Source: Pseudomonadota bacterium
GTDB taxonomy: Bacteria > Desulfobacterota > Binatia > Binatales > Binataceae
Direction: 5' to 3'
Assembly (NCBI GenBank): GCA_021323675.1
Contig: JAJPKP010000027.1
Coordinates: 62,001 to 126,000, forward strand
DNA: 64,000 nucleotides
A program made the translations under genes and the position numbers. The notes under the pieces are model-generated. The model saw nothing but the letters and a program-made list of their open reading frames with translations, did no database searches and had not been told where the DNA came from. Position 1 is the stretch's first letter. Every line of letters starts with the position of its first letter. Below, piece by piece: positions 53,561 to 61,281 of this stretch.

Positions 53561-54742
53561 TCAGTTCGTCAGGACGATGCCGAAGGGAGCGCTTCCGCCG
53601 GATGGCGGGTTCTTCTCGGTCGATACCGTGCCGATCTGGCAGACGGGCGTGATTGTCGAGGGGCAGGCTACGTTGAGCTGGAAAATCCCGACGCTGCTGC
53701 TTCCTTGATTGGCCGTATAGGCGAAGGCGTTCTGGGGATCCACCACCAATCCGGTGGGGGCGCTGACGCTGCCCGACGCGATTGGAGAATTCAGGACACC
53801 CGAGTTCAGAATCTGAAACGCCCACGTATTGTTGGCGTTCTGATTCGCGGTCAGCACGTAGGTTGCCGACGAGAGCGATGCGATCGCCATACCTACCGGA
53901 ACGTTGGTCGTGAAGCCGGTCGGATAGAATGCGCCGAAAGACGGATTCACCGACGTGATATTGAACAGCGACACTACACCGTTGGTGAGATCATCAACGT
54001 AAAGAAACGAACCCGTCGGGTCGATTACCATCAGCCCCGGTGATCCATTCGAAGTTCCCAGGCTTGGCACTGCCGATCCGTTCTGCGCGAGCATGCCGGT
54101 CGAGGAAATTGTGAACGTATAAATTGTCCCGGCCTGGTTGTCCGATACGTACAGGATCGTGCCCGCGGAATTGATTGTCATCCCGAACGGGCCGTTGAGC
54201 CCCGTGATGGTCTGAAGGGACGTCAGCGTTCCATTCGAGTTGATCGACCATCCGCTGATCGTCCCATTGCCGAAGTTTGTCGCCCATAAGAAGTTGCCGT
54301 TGGGACTGATCGCGATTTGCTCCGGGCCGCTGCCCGATCCGTCGCTTACTGAACCCGAACCGATTGGAGTGAGCACGGCGCCCGATCCGATCGAATATTC
54401 GAGAATCGTGCCGTCCTTGAAGTTGGTGGCGTATAGGTAGCTGTTGTTCGGCGTTATCGCCAGCCCCTTCGGACCCTGCTTCGATCCCGCAGCCACCGTG
54501 CCCACCAGCTTCAGGTTGCCGGTATTCGTGTTGCGCGTGAACTCCGAAATCTTCGCGTCGTTGAAATTGGTGACGAAGGCCATCGTGCCGGGGCTGGCTG
54601 TGGCCGTTGAAGATGACGTATTGGTCGGCGTCACAGTCGGATAGATGGACTTTCCGCAGGATAATACGCCGATAGTCCCGACAAGCAGCAGCAGAGGCGG
54701 AAGAAATGCGAAAATCTTAAGGACGGGCGAAAGCTTTGACAC
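53561..54742 (-). CDS. Beta-propeller lipoprotein (lactonase/YncE-like)
   Basis: 393 residues from GTG 54742, which has AAGGAG 6 nt upstream. The signal peptide ends in the lipobox LSCG (FLPPLLLLVGTIGVLSCGKS). A Ser/Thr linker follows, then about seven blades with repeats such as GPKGLAITPNNSYLYATNFKDGTILEYSI, GPEQIAISPNGNFLWATNFGNGTISGWSI and GPFGMTINSAGTILYVSDNQAGTIYTFTI. This resembles the 6-phosphogluconolactonase-type and YncE propellers, often binding sites rather than enzymes. A promoter fits 30 nt upstream. Confidence 0.85.
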   Translation of the reverse strand: MSKLSPVLKIFAFLPPLLLLVGTIGVLSCGKSIYPTVTPTNTSSSTATASPGTMAFVTNFNDAKISEFTRNTNTGNLKLVGTVAAGSKQGPKGLAITPNNSYLYATNFKDGTILEYSIGSGAVLTPIGSGSVSDGSGSGPEQIAISPNGNFLWATNFGNGTISGWSINSNGTLTSLQTITGLNGPFGMTINSAGTILYVSDNQAGTIYTFTISSTGMLAQNGSAVPSLGTSNGSPGLMVIDPTGSFLYVDDLTNGVVSLFNITSVNPSFGAFYPTGFTTNVPVGMAIASLSSATYVLTANQNANNTWAFQILNSGVLNSPIASGSVSAPTGLVVDPQNAFAYTANQGSSSVGIFQLNVACPSTITPVCQIGTVSTEKNPPSGGSAPFGIVLTN

Positions 54743-54778
54743 CGACGTCTCCTTCGACAGGCGCGAGGCCCTGCGCAG

Positions 54779-54806
54779 TGTATATAAAGCCCCAATTGCA
54801 CGCCAA
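54779..54806 (-). promoter_or_regulatory. Probable promoter of the beta-propeller gene
   Basis: On the minus strand, TTGGCG is followed after 16 nt by TATACA in the run TTTATATACA. The expected start point lies near 54772, giving a leader of about 30 nt that includes the AAGGAG site. The flanks are A/T-rich compared with the neighbourhood. Confidence 0.5.
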
Positions 54807-55008
54807 GGGCCTCAATTGAGAGAACAGACGCGAAAAGCATCGATTTGTTTCATTTGGGACAAAGATTGAGAATTTTATGCGAAGCGCTCACCCGGCGGCA
54901 CGCGCCCGTCCCGATCAAGCGATAGATGATGGCTGGCGACCAATGTATAAGGGCTTTGCGACAGAGCGCATGGCTCAGACTACCGGCATATCCAGGAGGT
55001 GAGACGCG

Positions 55009-55989
55009 ATGGCGACGACGATCAACTTCAAGAAGCTTCCCAAATTCAAGCAACTGCCGATCAAGAAGGGCGCCCCGCCCGAGTCGTCGTGGGGCGTATT
55101 TGGCAAGGACGATGAACTCGGATGTCTCAATCTGCTGACGCCCAGAGGCATCGTCGAAGCTGCCAAACTGGTGCGCAAGGGGAAAGTGTTTCGGCTTGAC
55201 ACTCCGATCAACTATGCGAAGCCGCCGCTGTTCAACCGCAATCCGGCCCGGCACACGATTCTCAGCTTCGAGCAATACGGACTGCTCGGCCACGACGACT
55301 CGATCGACAACTACAACACGCAGGAGGGCAGCCAGTGGGACGGCCTCGGCCACGTGGGCCACGTCCGCCATCACGCGTACTACAACGGCGTGACGGACGA
55401 TCAGATCCAGGATGGTCCCGGTGGCAAGCTCAGCATCCATAAATGGGCGAACAAGTTCGTGGGACGCGGAGTATTGATCGACGTCTGCAGATATCTGGAA
55501 AAAAAGAAGCGGCCGCTCGATCCTTTCGCCGCGTCCGTTTACTCGCTCAAGGACATCCAGGATGCGCTCAAGGCGCAGGGTACGAAGGTAAAGGCCGGAT
55601 CGATTCTGCTGGTCCGGACCGGGTGGCTTGGCGCGTACCTGAAGGCTTCCGACGAACAGAAGAAGGCGATGGCGCCGCTCGAGGCGCTCCAGTCCTGCGG
55701 TATCGAGTCGTCGAGCGCGATGGTGGAGTGGCTGTGGGACAATCGTTTTGCCGCGATCGGAACCGACTGTCCCGCGGTCGAGGCGTGGCCCTGGGACTTC
55801 CGCGACGAAGGCGCGCTGCATTACCGGACGCTGTCGCTGCTGGGGCTGCCGCTCGGCGAGCAGTTCGTGCTGGATGATCTCGCGGCGGACTGCGCGGCCG
55901 ACAAGCATTACGAATTCATGCTGGTTTCGGTGCCGATGAATCTCGAGGGCGGAATCGCAAGTCCGCCCAACGCGGTCGCGATCAAGTAG
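55009..55989 (+). CDS. Cyclase-family (KynB-like) metal-dependent hydrolase
   Basis: 326 residues; AGGAGGTGAG precedes ATG 55009. The family motif, commonly HxGTHxDxPxH, appears here as GSQWDGLGHVGHVRHH, with WGVFGKDDELGCLNLLTPRGIVEAAKLVRKGKVFRLD at the start and IGTDCPAVEAWPWDF near the end. This branch of PF04199 proteins is common in soil bacteria and often acts in catabolism of aromatic or cyclic compounds; kynurenine formamidase is a distant relative. The substrate is not evident. Confidence 0.85.
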   Translation: MATTINFKKLPKFKQLPIKKGAPPESSWGVFGKDDELGCLNLLTPRGIVEAAKLVRKGKVFRLDTPINYAKPPLFNRNPARHTILSFEQYGLLGHDDSIDNYNTQEGSQWDGLGHVGHVRHHAYYNGVTDDQIQDGPGGKLSIHKWANKFVGRGVLIDVCRYLEKKKRPLDPFAASVYSLKDIQDALKAQGTKVKAGSILLVRTGWLGAYLKASDEQKKAMAPLEALQSCGIESSSAMVEWLWDNRFAAIGTDCPAVEAWPWDFRDEGALHYRTLSLLGLPLGEQFVLDDLAADCAADKHYEFMLVSVPMNLEGGIASPPNAVAIK

Positions 55990-56132
55990 CCGCGAAAGGG
56001 TCGGGCCGGTCATCGGGGGAGGGAGGAAGCCCGCGGCGCGGGCGCCCCAGCCTGTTCAACCGCCTGCGCGCGCAGTAGAATCCACGCGCCATCCGGCGCC
56101 GTATAGGATGTGCGGACGGCATGCTCGTTTAG

Positions 56133-57635
56133 ATGATTGACGCGACCCCGCTTCAGCACGTTCTTGGCATTCATACCGTAACAATCGAGTTGCGCGTCGT
56201 CGTGCAGGGGCTGCTGCTCGTCCTGGCGCTGGCGGTGGCGTTCGCAATCAGGCGGCGGCGGCTCGCGCTCAGCTCGACGACTTTCGCCCTGATTGCATCG
56301 GGGCTGCTGCTGGATCTCGTTTCGATCGGGATGCCGCAGGCTGATGCGGCGGCGGCGCGGAAGGTCGCGGCCGCGGCGGTCGTGCTGTTCCTGTTCGGGG
56401 TGATCCGGCTTGCGCTCGAGGCGATCGATGCGCTCACGCGGCGCGGACGCGCCCATTTTTCCACCATCTTCAAAGATCTCCTGATGTTCTCGCTGTGGGG
56501 CATCGTGGTCGGCACGGTGCTCTACACCGATTTCGGCGTTCAGCCTTTGTCGATTCTGACCACGACGACGGTGGTCGCCGCGGTGGTAGGTCTCGCGCTG
56601 CAGGAGACCTTGAGCAACATCTTCACGGGCCTGATGCTGCAATTGAGCAAGCCTTTCGAGCCGGGCGACTGGGTGCGCTCGGGACAATTCGTCGGGCGCG
56701 TGAAAGGGATCGGGTGGCGGTCGACGACGCTGGTGACGCGTGCTAACGAACGGCTCGACGTTCCCAACACGACCATCGGCAAGGATGTGATGGTGAATTA
56801 CGGCGACGGCGAGGTCGCCGACGAGGTTTCGGTCGGCATCAGCTACGATGTGCCTCCCAACCGCGCGCGCGAGGTGATCGTTCGGGCGCTGCACGATGTT
56901 CCGCATGTGCAGCAGCAGCCTCCTCCGGTCGTGATGCCGTGGGAATACGGCGATTCCGCCATCCGCTATCGCGTCAAGTACTGGATTTCCGATTTTACGC
57001 TGGCGGAAGAGATCCACGCGGACGTGGTTTCGAATCTCTGGTACGCCCTTCGCCGCCATCGGATGGAGATACCGTTCCCGATTCGCACTCTGCGCCGCGC
57101 GCCGTCGGTTCATCCTCCGGAAGCGGACTACCAGAAGGAGATGCTCCAGCAGTTGCGCAAGGTCGATTTCCTGCGCGAGCTTGATGAGAATTCGCTCCGG
57201 ATGCTGTTGCCGTCGGTCGAGGAGCGCGAGTTCGGCTCGGGTGAAACCCTGATGCGGCAGGGCGAGGCGGGAGAGACGATGTACATAATCCGCCGGGGCG
57301 TGGTCGAAGTTCTGGCGCATGGAGAAGACGGCTCCGATCGGCATATCGCCACCCTGGGCAGCCCGCACGTGATCGGCGAAGGGGCGCTGCTGACCGGCGA
57401 GGCGCGCAACGCCACGGTCCGCGCCAAGACCGACGTCGAGGTTATCGAGGTGAGCCGCGAAAGCTTTACTCATCTCTTCAAGCACAATCCGAACACCGCG
57501 AATGCGATCAGCGAGATAGTCGCCACGCGGCTGAGCGAACGGATGGCGGCGCTGGCGCGCGGGTCCGAGGGCGACGGCCGCAGCGGCCGCAGCCGCTGGC
57601 TGCTCAGCAAGATGCGCGAGATCTTCGACTTCTAG
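56133..57635 (+). CDS. MscS-type mechanosensitive channel with C-terminal cyclic-nucleotide-binding domain
   Basis: 500 residues. The first ~120 contain membrane helices (VVVQGLLLVLALAVAFAI). The MscS core follows: ILTTTTVVAAVVGLALQETLSNIFTGLMLQLSKPFEPGDWV, with the pore helix and beta domain (VPNTTIGKDVMVNYG). The last ~130 residues are a CAP_ED fold: RELDENSLRMLLPSVEEREFGSGETLMRQGEAGETMYIIRRGVVEV and HVIGEGALLTGEARNATVRAKTDVEVIEV, with the phosphate-binding cassette form GEGALLTGEARNATV. Ligand gating is inferred. It has no clear ribosome site. Confidence 0.88.
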   Translation: MIDATPLQHVLGIHTVTIELRVVVQGLLLVLALAVAFAIRRRRLALSSTTFALIASGLLLDLVSIGMPQADAAAARKVAAAAVVLFLFGVIRLALEAIDALTRRGRAHFSTIFKDLLMFSLWGIVVGTVLYTDFGVQPLSILTTTTVVAAVVGLALQETLSNIFTGLMLQLSKPFEPGDWVRSGQFVGRVKGIGWRSTTLVTRANERLDVPNTTIGKDVMVNYGDGEVADEVSVGISYDVPPNRAREVIVRALHDVPHVQQQPPPVVMPWEYGDSAIRYRVKYWISDFTLAEEIHADVVSNLWYALRRHRMEIPFPIRTLRRAPSVHPPEADYQKEMLQQLRKVDFLRELDENSLRMLLPSVEEREFGSGETLMRQGEAGETMYIIRRGVVEVLAHGEDGSDRHIATLGSPHVIGEGALLTGEARNATVRAKTDVEVIEVSRESFTHLFKHNPNTANAISEIVATRLSERMAALARGSEGDGRSGRSRWLLSKMREIFDF

Positions 57636-57788
57636 CCTTCCGCCCGCGCCCTCCCGAAAACGCCTTTCCCACTGAAACTCCGCGATCGCGGATCGCCCGC
57701 GCGGGTATTGACTACCTGTGAATGGCGAGTGGAAGCGCGTTTGCCAGCAAAATCGCGCGGGCCGACAATCGCGGCGCTGGTGCTCGCG

Positions 57789-58055
57789 ATGGAATTTGAC
57801 AGGCAGGAACCGTGGTGGTCGGAGATGCTCAAGCGGCACGGCATCCCCGCCCTGTTCGCCGTCATTCTGCTGCTGGCGATCCTGGGCCTGGTCCCCTCGG
57901 ACATCAAAACCACAAGACAACTGGTCGAGCGGCACGCCGGCCGCGACCAGGAAGAACTCGTGCTGCTCCGGCTCATCTGCCAGCACACCTCGCGAGATCG
58001 GGCGGAGATGGACGCATGCACGCAGGCGCTGCGCCACGACCCGGCGGACGAATAA
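57789..58055 (+). CDS. Small single-TM protein upstream of the lysozyme (lysis cassette)
   Basis: 88 residues from ATG 57789, four nt before the lysozyme. MEFDRQEPWWSEMLKRHGIPALFAVILLLAILGLVPSDIKTTRQLVERHAGRDQEELVLLRLICQHTSRDRAEMDACTQALRHD has one membrane helix near the N-terminus and a long cytoplasmic or periplasmic helix after it. It may be a pinholin, an antiholin or a lysis accessory; no family is claimed. Confidence 0.65.
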   Translation: MEFDRQEPWWSEMLKRHGIPALFAVILLLAILGLVPSDIKTTRQLVERHAGRDQEELVLLRLICQHTSRDRAEMDACTQALRHDPADE

Positions 58056-58058
58056 ACG

Positions 58059-58472
58059 ATGGATGTTTACGAGCTAATCAAGCGGCACGAAGGACTGCGG
58101 CTCAAGCCGTACCCGGACAGCCTGGGCCATCTGACGATCGGTTACGGCCGGGCGCTCAATATCGCGGGAATTTCGAAGGACGAAGCGGAGGCGATGCTGC
58201 GCAACGACGTCGCCAGCGTCGAGACCCGGCTCAGGGGGCTGCCGTGGTTCCAGAATCTCGATGAGGTGCGGCGGGCGGCGCTGATCGATATGGCCTTCAA
58301 CCTCGGCTGGGGCAAGTTGCTGGGCTTCACGCGCTTCCTGTCCGCGATTGGGCACGGAGACTTCGAAACCGCGGCCCGCGAGATGCTCGCGTCCGAATGG
58401 GCCGATCAGGTCGGTGTCCGCGCGCGAGAGCTGGCCCGGATGGTCCTTGCCGGAGTGTGGCCATCGCCATGA
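58059..58472 (+). CDS. GH24 (T4-like) phage lysozyme / endolysin
   Basis: 137 residues. The catalytic Glu is in ELIKRHEGLRLKPYPDSLGHLTIGYGRAL, and the Asp and Thr that complete the triad are in the same segment (PYPDSLGHLTIGYG). FNLGWGKLLGFTRFLSAI completes the fold. It cleaves the glycan strands of peptidoglycan at the end of the lytic cycle. There is no signal peptide, so release needs a holin. Its stop overlaps the next ATG by 4 nt. Confidence 0.93.
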   Translation: MDVYELIKRHEGLRLKPYPDSLGHLTIGYGRALNIAGISKDEAEAMLRNDVASVETRLRGLPWFQNLDEVRRAALIDMAFNLGWGKLLGFTRFLSAIGHGDFETAAREMLASEWADQVGVRARELARMVLAGVWPSP

Positions 58473-58765
58473 AAACCTGGTTTGCCAGGCTCGTCTCGGC
58501 TGACGATGCGCAGGTCAGCGTGCTGCACGTGGTGCTGGTCTTCGCGATCCTGATGTTTTCGATTCCCGTGCTGTGCGCGGCAAGCGCAGGCTTTGCCTAC
58601 TCGTTGGCGCATGGATGGGCGATCGCGCCGAACTTCGGAAAGACGGTAAGAGATCTCGCCGATGCGTACGCGTACGTGACCGGATCAACCGGCGTCGCAT
58701 GGGCGCTGAAAGGAGGAGGGCAGGCGCTCGGCAATCTGGCCGAAAAGCCCGGCGGCAAACTGTGA
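58469..58765 (+). CDS. Putative holin-type membrane protein
   Basis: 98 residues from ATG 58469. One strong helix, VSVLHVVLVFAILMFSIPVLCAASAGFAYSLAHGWAI, follows a short charged N-terminus (MKTWFARLVSADDAQ). A second weaker hydrophobic stretch lies near AYVTGSTGVAWAL. Small size, location between lysozyme and spanin genes and the overlapping starts support a holin, but the family is not clear. Confidence 0.6.
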   Translation: MKTWFARLVSADDAQVSVLHVVLVFAILMFSIPVLCAASAGFAYSLAHGWAIAPNFGKTVRDLADAYAYVTGSTGVAWALKGGGQALGNLAEKPGGKL

Positions 58766-59148
58766 TGGGCATCTCAATGATTTCGCTTGCGGCGCGGTAC
58801 TGGTGGGCGATCGCGATTGCGGCCCTGATAGCGGCGGTCAAGGTTCAGGATGCGCGGCTTCGCGCGGCGCGCGACGCGCAGGCTTCGCTGCAATCGCGAA
58901 TCGCAGCGATGAACCAGCAGAACCACGAATTCAAATCGCTTGCCGACGAATGCAATGCGCGGGTGGATCGGATGAAGGCGGACGGGCAGGCGTTGCAAAC
59001 CAGTCTCGACGAGGCGGTGCGCAGGGCCGATGCGATCGCGGCGGAAGGAGTTCAGGCCGAGCGCGCCACGATCGCGCATCCGCCGGCCAATGACTGCGAA
59101 TCGATCCTGCGCTACGGGCATGAGGAGGCGGCGCGATTCAAATGGTGA
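58765..59148 (+). CDS. Rz-like inner-membrane spanin
   Basis: 127 residues; ATG overlaps the previous stop by one base (TGATG). An N-terminal membrane helix (ARYWWAIAIAALIAAVKV) leads into a long coiled coil (QDARLRAARDAQASLQSRIAAMNQQNHEFKSLADECNARVDRMKADGQALQTSLDEAVRRADAI) and a C-terminal CESILRYGHEEAARFKW. This is the usual i-spanin arrangement. The Rz1-like gene begins inside its end. Confidence 0.82.
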   Translation: MGISMISLAARYWWAIAIAALIAAVKVQDARLRAARDAQASLQSRIAAMNQQNHEFKSLADECNARVDRMKADGQALQTSLDEAVRRADAIAAEGVQAERATIAHPPANDCESILRYGHEEAARFKW

Positions 59149-59477
59149 TCATCGTGCGGCGATCCCGCTTTCACACTCGCATCGCTATGGGAATTCTTGC
59201 GCCGCTGGCGGCGAGCCTGGTCTCCGCCTGCGCATCGCAGCCGGTCATTCAATATGTTCCGCAGAAGGTTGAAGTGCCGGTGGCCGGAGCGCCACCCGAG
59301 GTGGCGATTCCGCCCATTCCCTCGCTCGCGATTCAGCGGCTTTCACCGCGGAGCAGCGATGCGGAAATGATGGCGGCATGGGTGGCGAGCGTCGAGCAGC
59401 TCAAGGCGGACGACCAGCGGCTGCGCGCGCTGCTCGCTCCTTATGCGCGGAAATCACAGCCGGCCGGCGCGCCATAG
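59142..59477 (+). CDS. Rz1-like outer-membrane lipoprotein spanin
   Basis: 111 residues that start 7 nt before the Rz stop. The signal sequence ends in the lipobox LVSAC (APLAASLVSACASQ). A Pro-rich region (VEVPVAGAPPEVAIPPIPS) and a charged helix follow, as in o-spanins, which link to Rz across the periplasm and fuse the membranes after lysozyme action. Its end overlaps the convergent repressor gene by 24 nt. Confidence 0.8.
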   Translation: MVIIVRRSRFHTRIAMGILAPLAASLVSACASQPVIQYVPQKVEVPVAGAPPEVAIPPIPSLAIQRLSPRSSDAEMMAAWVASVEQLKADDQRLRALLAPYARKSQPAGAP

Positions 59478-60164
59478 AACGCGGCCGACAATTTCGATCT
59501 CCGAGGCGCGCACGAACTGGGTCTCGCTTGACGGGTTCTCGCTGATGAGCAGAAAGCCGTCGCGCTCGCGCCGAACGCGCTTGACCAGAAGCTGATTGTC
59601 CCGGCGCACCACATGAATCGCCTGGTCTTTGAACTTCGGCTCCGCGGTTGTGACCATCAGGAGATCGCCGTCCTCGATCCGCGGCCGCATCGAGGAGCCC
59701 ATCGCCGTTATCAGCCTCAGGCTGGAGGATGGAACACGCAGGCGGCGGCGCACCCAGTCGGCGCGAAACGCAAGCCATTCGATCGGCTCTTCCAGGTTGA
59801 CATCGGCGCCCGCGCCCGCCGCCGCCCGAAGTTCGAGCCGCGGCACCTGGATGAGCGCGGATTCATCGAGCGGTGGAGGGGTCTCGAGCGTGTTGCGCTT
59901 GGGGAGCGATCCGAACAGCAGCCAGTCAAGGCGGACATCGGCCGCGCGCGCAATTCTCGCCAGGGTCTCGCTGCCCGGCTTCGAGACGCGCCCCTTCGCT
60001 CGTGGAAGGTATTGCGAGAGCGCGCTTGGCGGCAGGCCGGCGCGGCGCGCGAGCGCGCGCAGTCCTCCCGCATCGTCGATCAGCTCGGCGATCCGCTTTG
60101 CGACTCCGCCCGTCAGTGTGGAAGCTTTGTTCACAGTTGTGACCGCAGCATTTGCGATGTTCAC
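59454..60164 (-). CDS. CI/LexA-type repressor with S24 autopeptidase domain
   Basis: 236 residues from GTG 60164; a second GTG at 60134 is also possible. The HTH is VAKRIAELIDDAGGLRALARRAGLPPSALSQYLPRAKG. The S24 domain has Ser in AMGSSMRPRIEDGDLLMVT and Lys in NQLLVKRVRRERDGFLLIS, the catalytic pair for self-cleavage on RecA contact. Both possible GTG starts lie inside the two operator palindromes, so the gene probably controls itself. This is the master switch expected for the rightward early operon. Confidence 0.9.
   Translation of the reverse strand: MNIANAAVTTVNKASTLTGGVAKRIAELIDDAGGLRALARRAGLPPSALSQYLPRAKGRVSKPGSETLARIARAADVRLDWLLFGSLPKRNTLETPPPLDESALIQVPRLELRAAAGAGADVNLEEPIEWLAFRADWVRRRLRVPSSSLRLITAMGSSMRPRIEDGDLLMVTTAEPKFKDQAIHVVRRDNQLLVKRVRRERDGFLLISENPSSETQFVRASEIEIVGRVLWRAGRL
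60129..60144. promoter_or_regulatory. Repressor operator O1 (imperfect palindrome)
   Basis: GTTCACAGTTGTGACC, a palindrome apart from the centre and one end base. It shares the GTTCACA / TGTGA half-sites with O2 and lies 30 bp away, centre to centre (about three helical turns), which would suit cooperative binding by two repressor dimers. Confidence 0.7.
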
Positions 60165-60180
60165 ATATGTGAACTATCAT
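60152..60180 (+). promoter_or_regulatory. Rightward early promoter overlapping O2
   Basis: TTGCGA and TATCAT are separated by exactly 17 nt, and that spacer contains O2. TATCAT matches the -10 consensus at five of six positions. Transcription would start near 60187 and run into the DnaA-C gene after a leader of about 125 nt. Confidence 0.72.
60159..60174. promoter_or_regulatory. Repressor operator O2 (perfect palindrome)
   Basis: GTTCACATATGTGAAC is a perfect 16-bp palindrome. It lies within the 17-nt spacer of the rightward promoter (60152-60180), so bound repressor would block RNA polymerase, and it overlaps the repressor's own GTG. Confidence 0.8.
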
Positions 60181-60311
60181 CCGTGGCAGCCGGGATGCAA
60201 CCCCCTGGGCTCGAAAGCAGCCAGATGGGAGCGAAAGGCGGAAAGCACGCCCCCGCGTTTCTTCCATCTCCGGCGGCGAGCGAGGACCGGCTGAAAGGAG
60301 GGATTTGTACC

Positions 60312-60719
60312 ATGATGAGCGATGAAGAAATTCTGGCGCTCCACGATGTGATCGTGCCGCCGCGTCCCGCGCGATCGCGGCGCGTGGTGGATGTGCCGAT
60401 GGCCGTGCCGATGGGCCGCATCGCGGACGCCGTGGCGCGCGTCGCGCAGCTCGGAGGGCGCGGCGCCCTGCTGTCATTGCGCCGCGACCATCACACGGCC
60501 TTCGCTCGGCAACTGGCGATGTTTCTATGCCGCGAAGTCACCCGCGCGTCGTTCCCCGTGATCGGCAAGTTCTTTGGCCGCGATCACTCGACCGTCGTCC
60601 ACGCGTGCAAAATCATAGCGGCGCGGATGGCCGAGCGGCCGGATTTCGCGGACAAGGTACACGCGTTGAAGCAGGACCTGAGGCAGCATGCCGGACCCTT
60701 CTGGGAGAAGGCGGCCTGA
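60312..60719 (+). CDS. DnaA C-terminal-domain (DnaA_C HTH) protein
   Basis: 135 residues; ATG 60312 follows AAAGGAGGG. After a linker, the protein carries the DnaA DNA-binding signature FPVIGKFFGRDHSTVVHACKIIAARMAERPDFADKVHALKQDL, where DHSTVVHA is the DnaA-box recognition string. There is no AAA+ domain, so it cannot act as a full initiator. It may bind DnaA boxes of the host or of the element and thereby regulate replication or transcription. It is the first gene of the early operon, followed after 34 nt by gam. Confidence 0.85.
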   Translation: MMSDEEILALHDVIVPPRPARSRRVVDVPMAVPMGRIADAVARVAQLGGRGALLSLRRDHHTAFARQLAMFLCREVTRASFPVIGKFFGRDHSTVVHACKIIAARMAERPDFADKVHALKQDLRQHAGPFWEKAA

Positions 60720-60753
60720 ATCTCGGCCTCGCAATCACAGGAGACGGACGACG

Positions 60754-61281
60754 ATGCCGACGAAGATGCAACGGCTCAAGGCTTCAGGAGAAATTCCCCT
60801 GCCGCGAAACCATTCGGAAGCCAACGCCTCGCTGATGCTGATCGGGGTTCATCAGCGCGCCCGCCAGCGAATCGAGACCGAAATGAACGAGCGCCTTGCC
60901 GCCATCAGGCACGAGTACGAGCGGCGCGCGGAGCCGCATCGCAAGGCGATCGAAGCGCATCTCACGGGACTCAGGACCTGGTGCGAAGCGCATCGCGACG
61001 AGCTGCTGAATTCGGATCTCAAGACCTACCGCTTCGCATCCGGAGAGGTCTCGTGGCGAATACGGCCTCCGCGAGTCATCGTGCGCGACACCGCTCGCGC
61101 CATTTCATGGTACGTTCAGAACCGGCTGCTCGCGTTTGTGCGCCAGCGGGAGGAACTGAACCGCGAGGAGATGCTGCGGGCGCCGGGAGAAGCTTCGCGA
61201 AATCCGTTTATCAGGATCGGCTCGGGCGGAGAGGAATTCTACGCGCGACCTTTCGAGACCGAGCTCGAGGAGGTCGCATGA
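60754..61281 (+). CDS. gam: Mu-like Gam host-nuclease inhibitor
   Basis: 175 residues from ATG 60754. IETEMNERLAAIRHEYERRAEPHRKAIEAHLTGLRTWCEAHRDELL and SGEVSWRIRPPRVIVRDT match the Mu Gam pattern closely (there LETEMNDAIAEI, GWCEANRDELTN and VTGDVSWRVRPPSVSIR). Gam binds DNA ends and protects linear DNA from exonucleases, like eukaryotic Ku. Its place in the early operon is as in Mu-like phages, yet no MuA/MuB gene is present. Its stop overlaps the next ATG by 4 nt. Confidence 0.9.
   Translation: MPTKMQRLKASGEIPLPRNHSEANASLMLIGVHQRARQRIETEMNERLAAIRHEYERRAEPHRKAIEAHLTGLRTWCEAHRDELLNSDLKTYRFASGEVSWRIRPPRVIVRDTARAISWYVQNRLLAFVRQREELNREEMLRAPGEASRNPFIRIGSGGEEFYARPFETELEEVA

Noticed and set aside
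56010-58037. 675-aa minus-strand ORF opposite the MscS channel and lysis genes
   Set aside because: It is Arg/Pro/His-rich shadow sequence opposite clearly conserved MscS, cNMP-binding and lysis reading frames.
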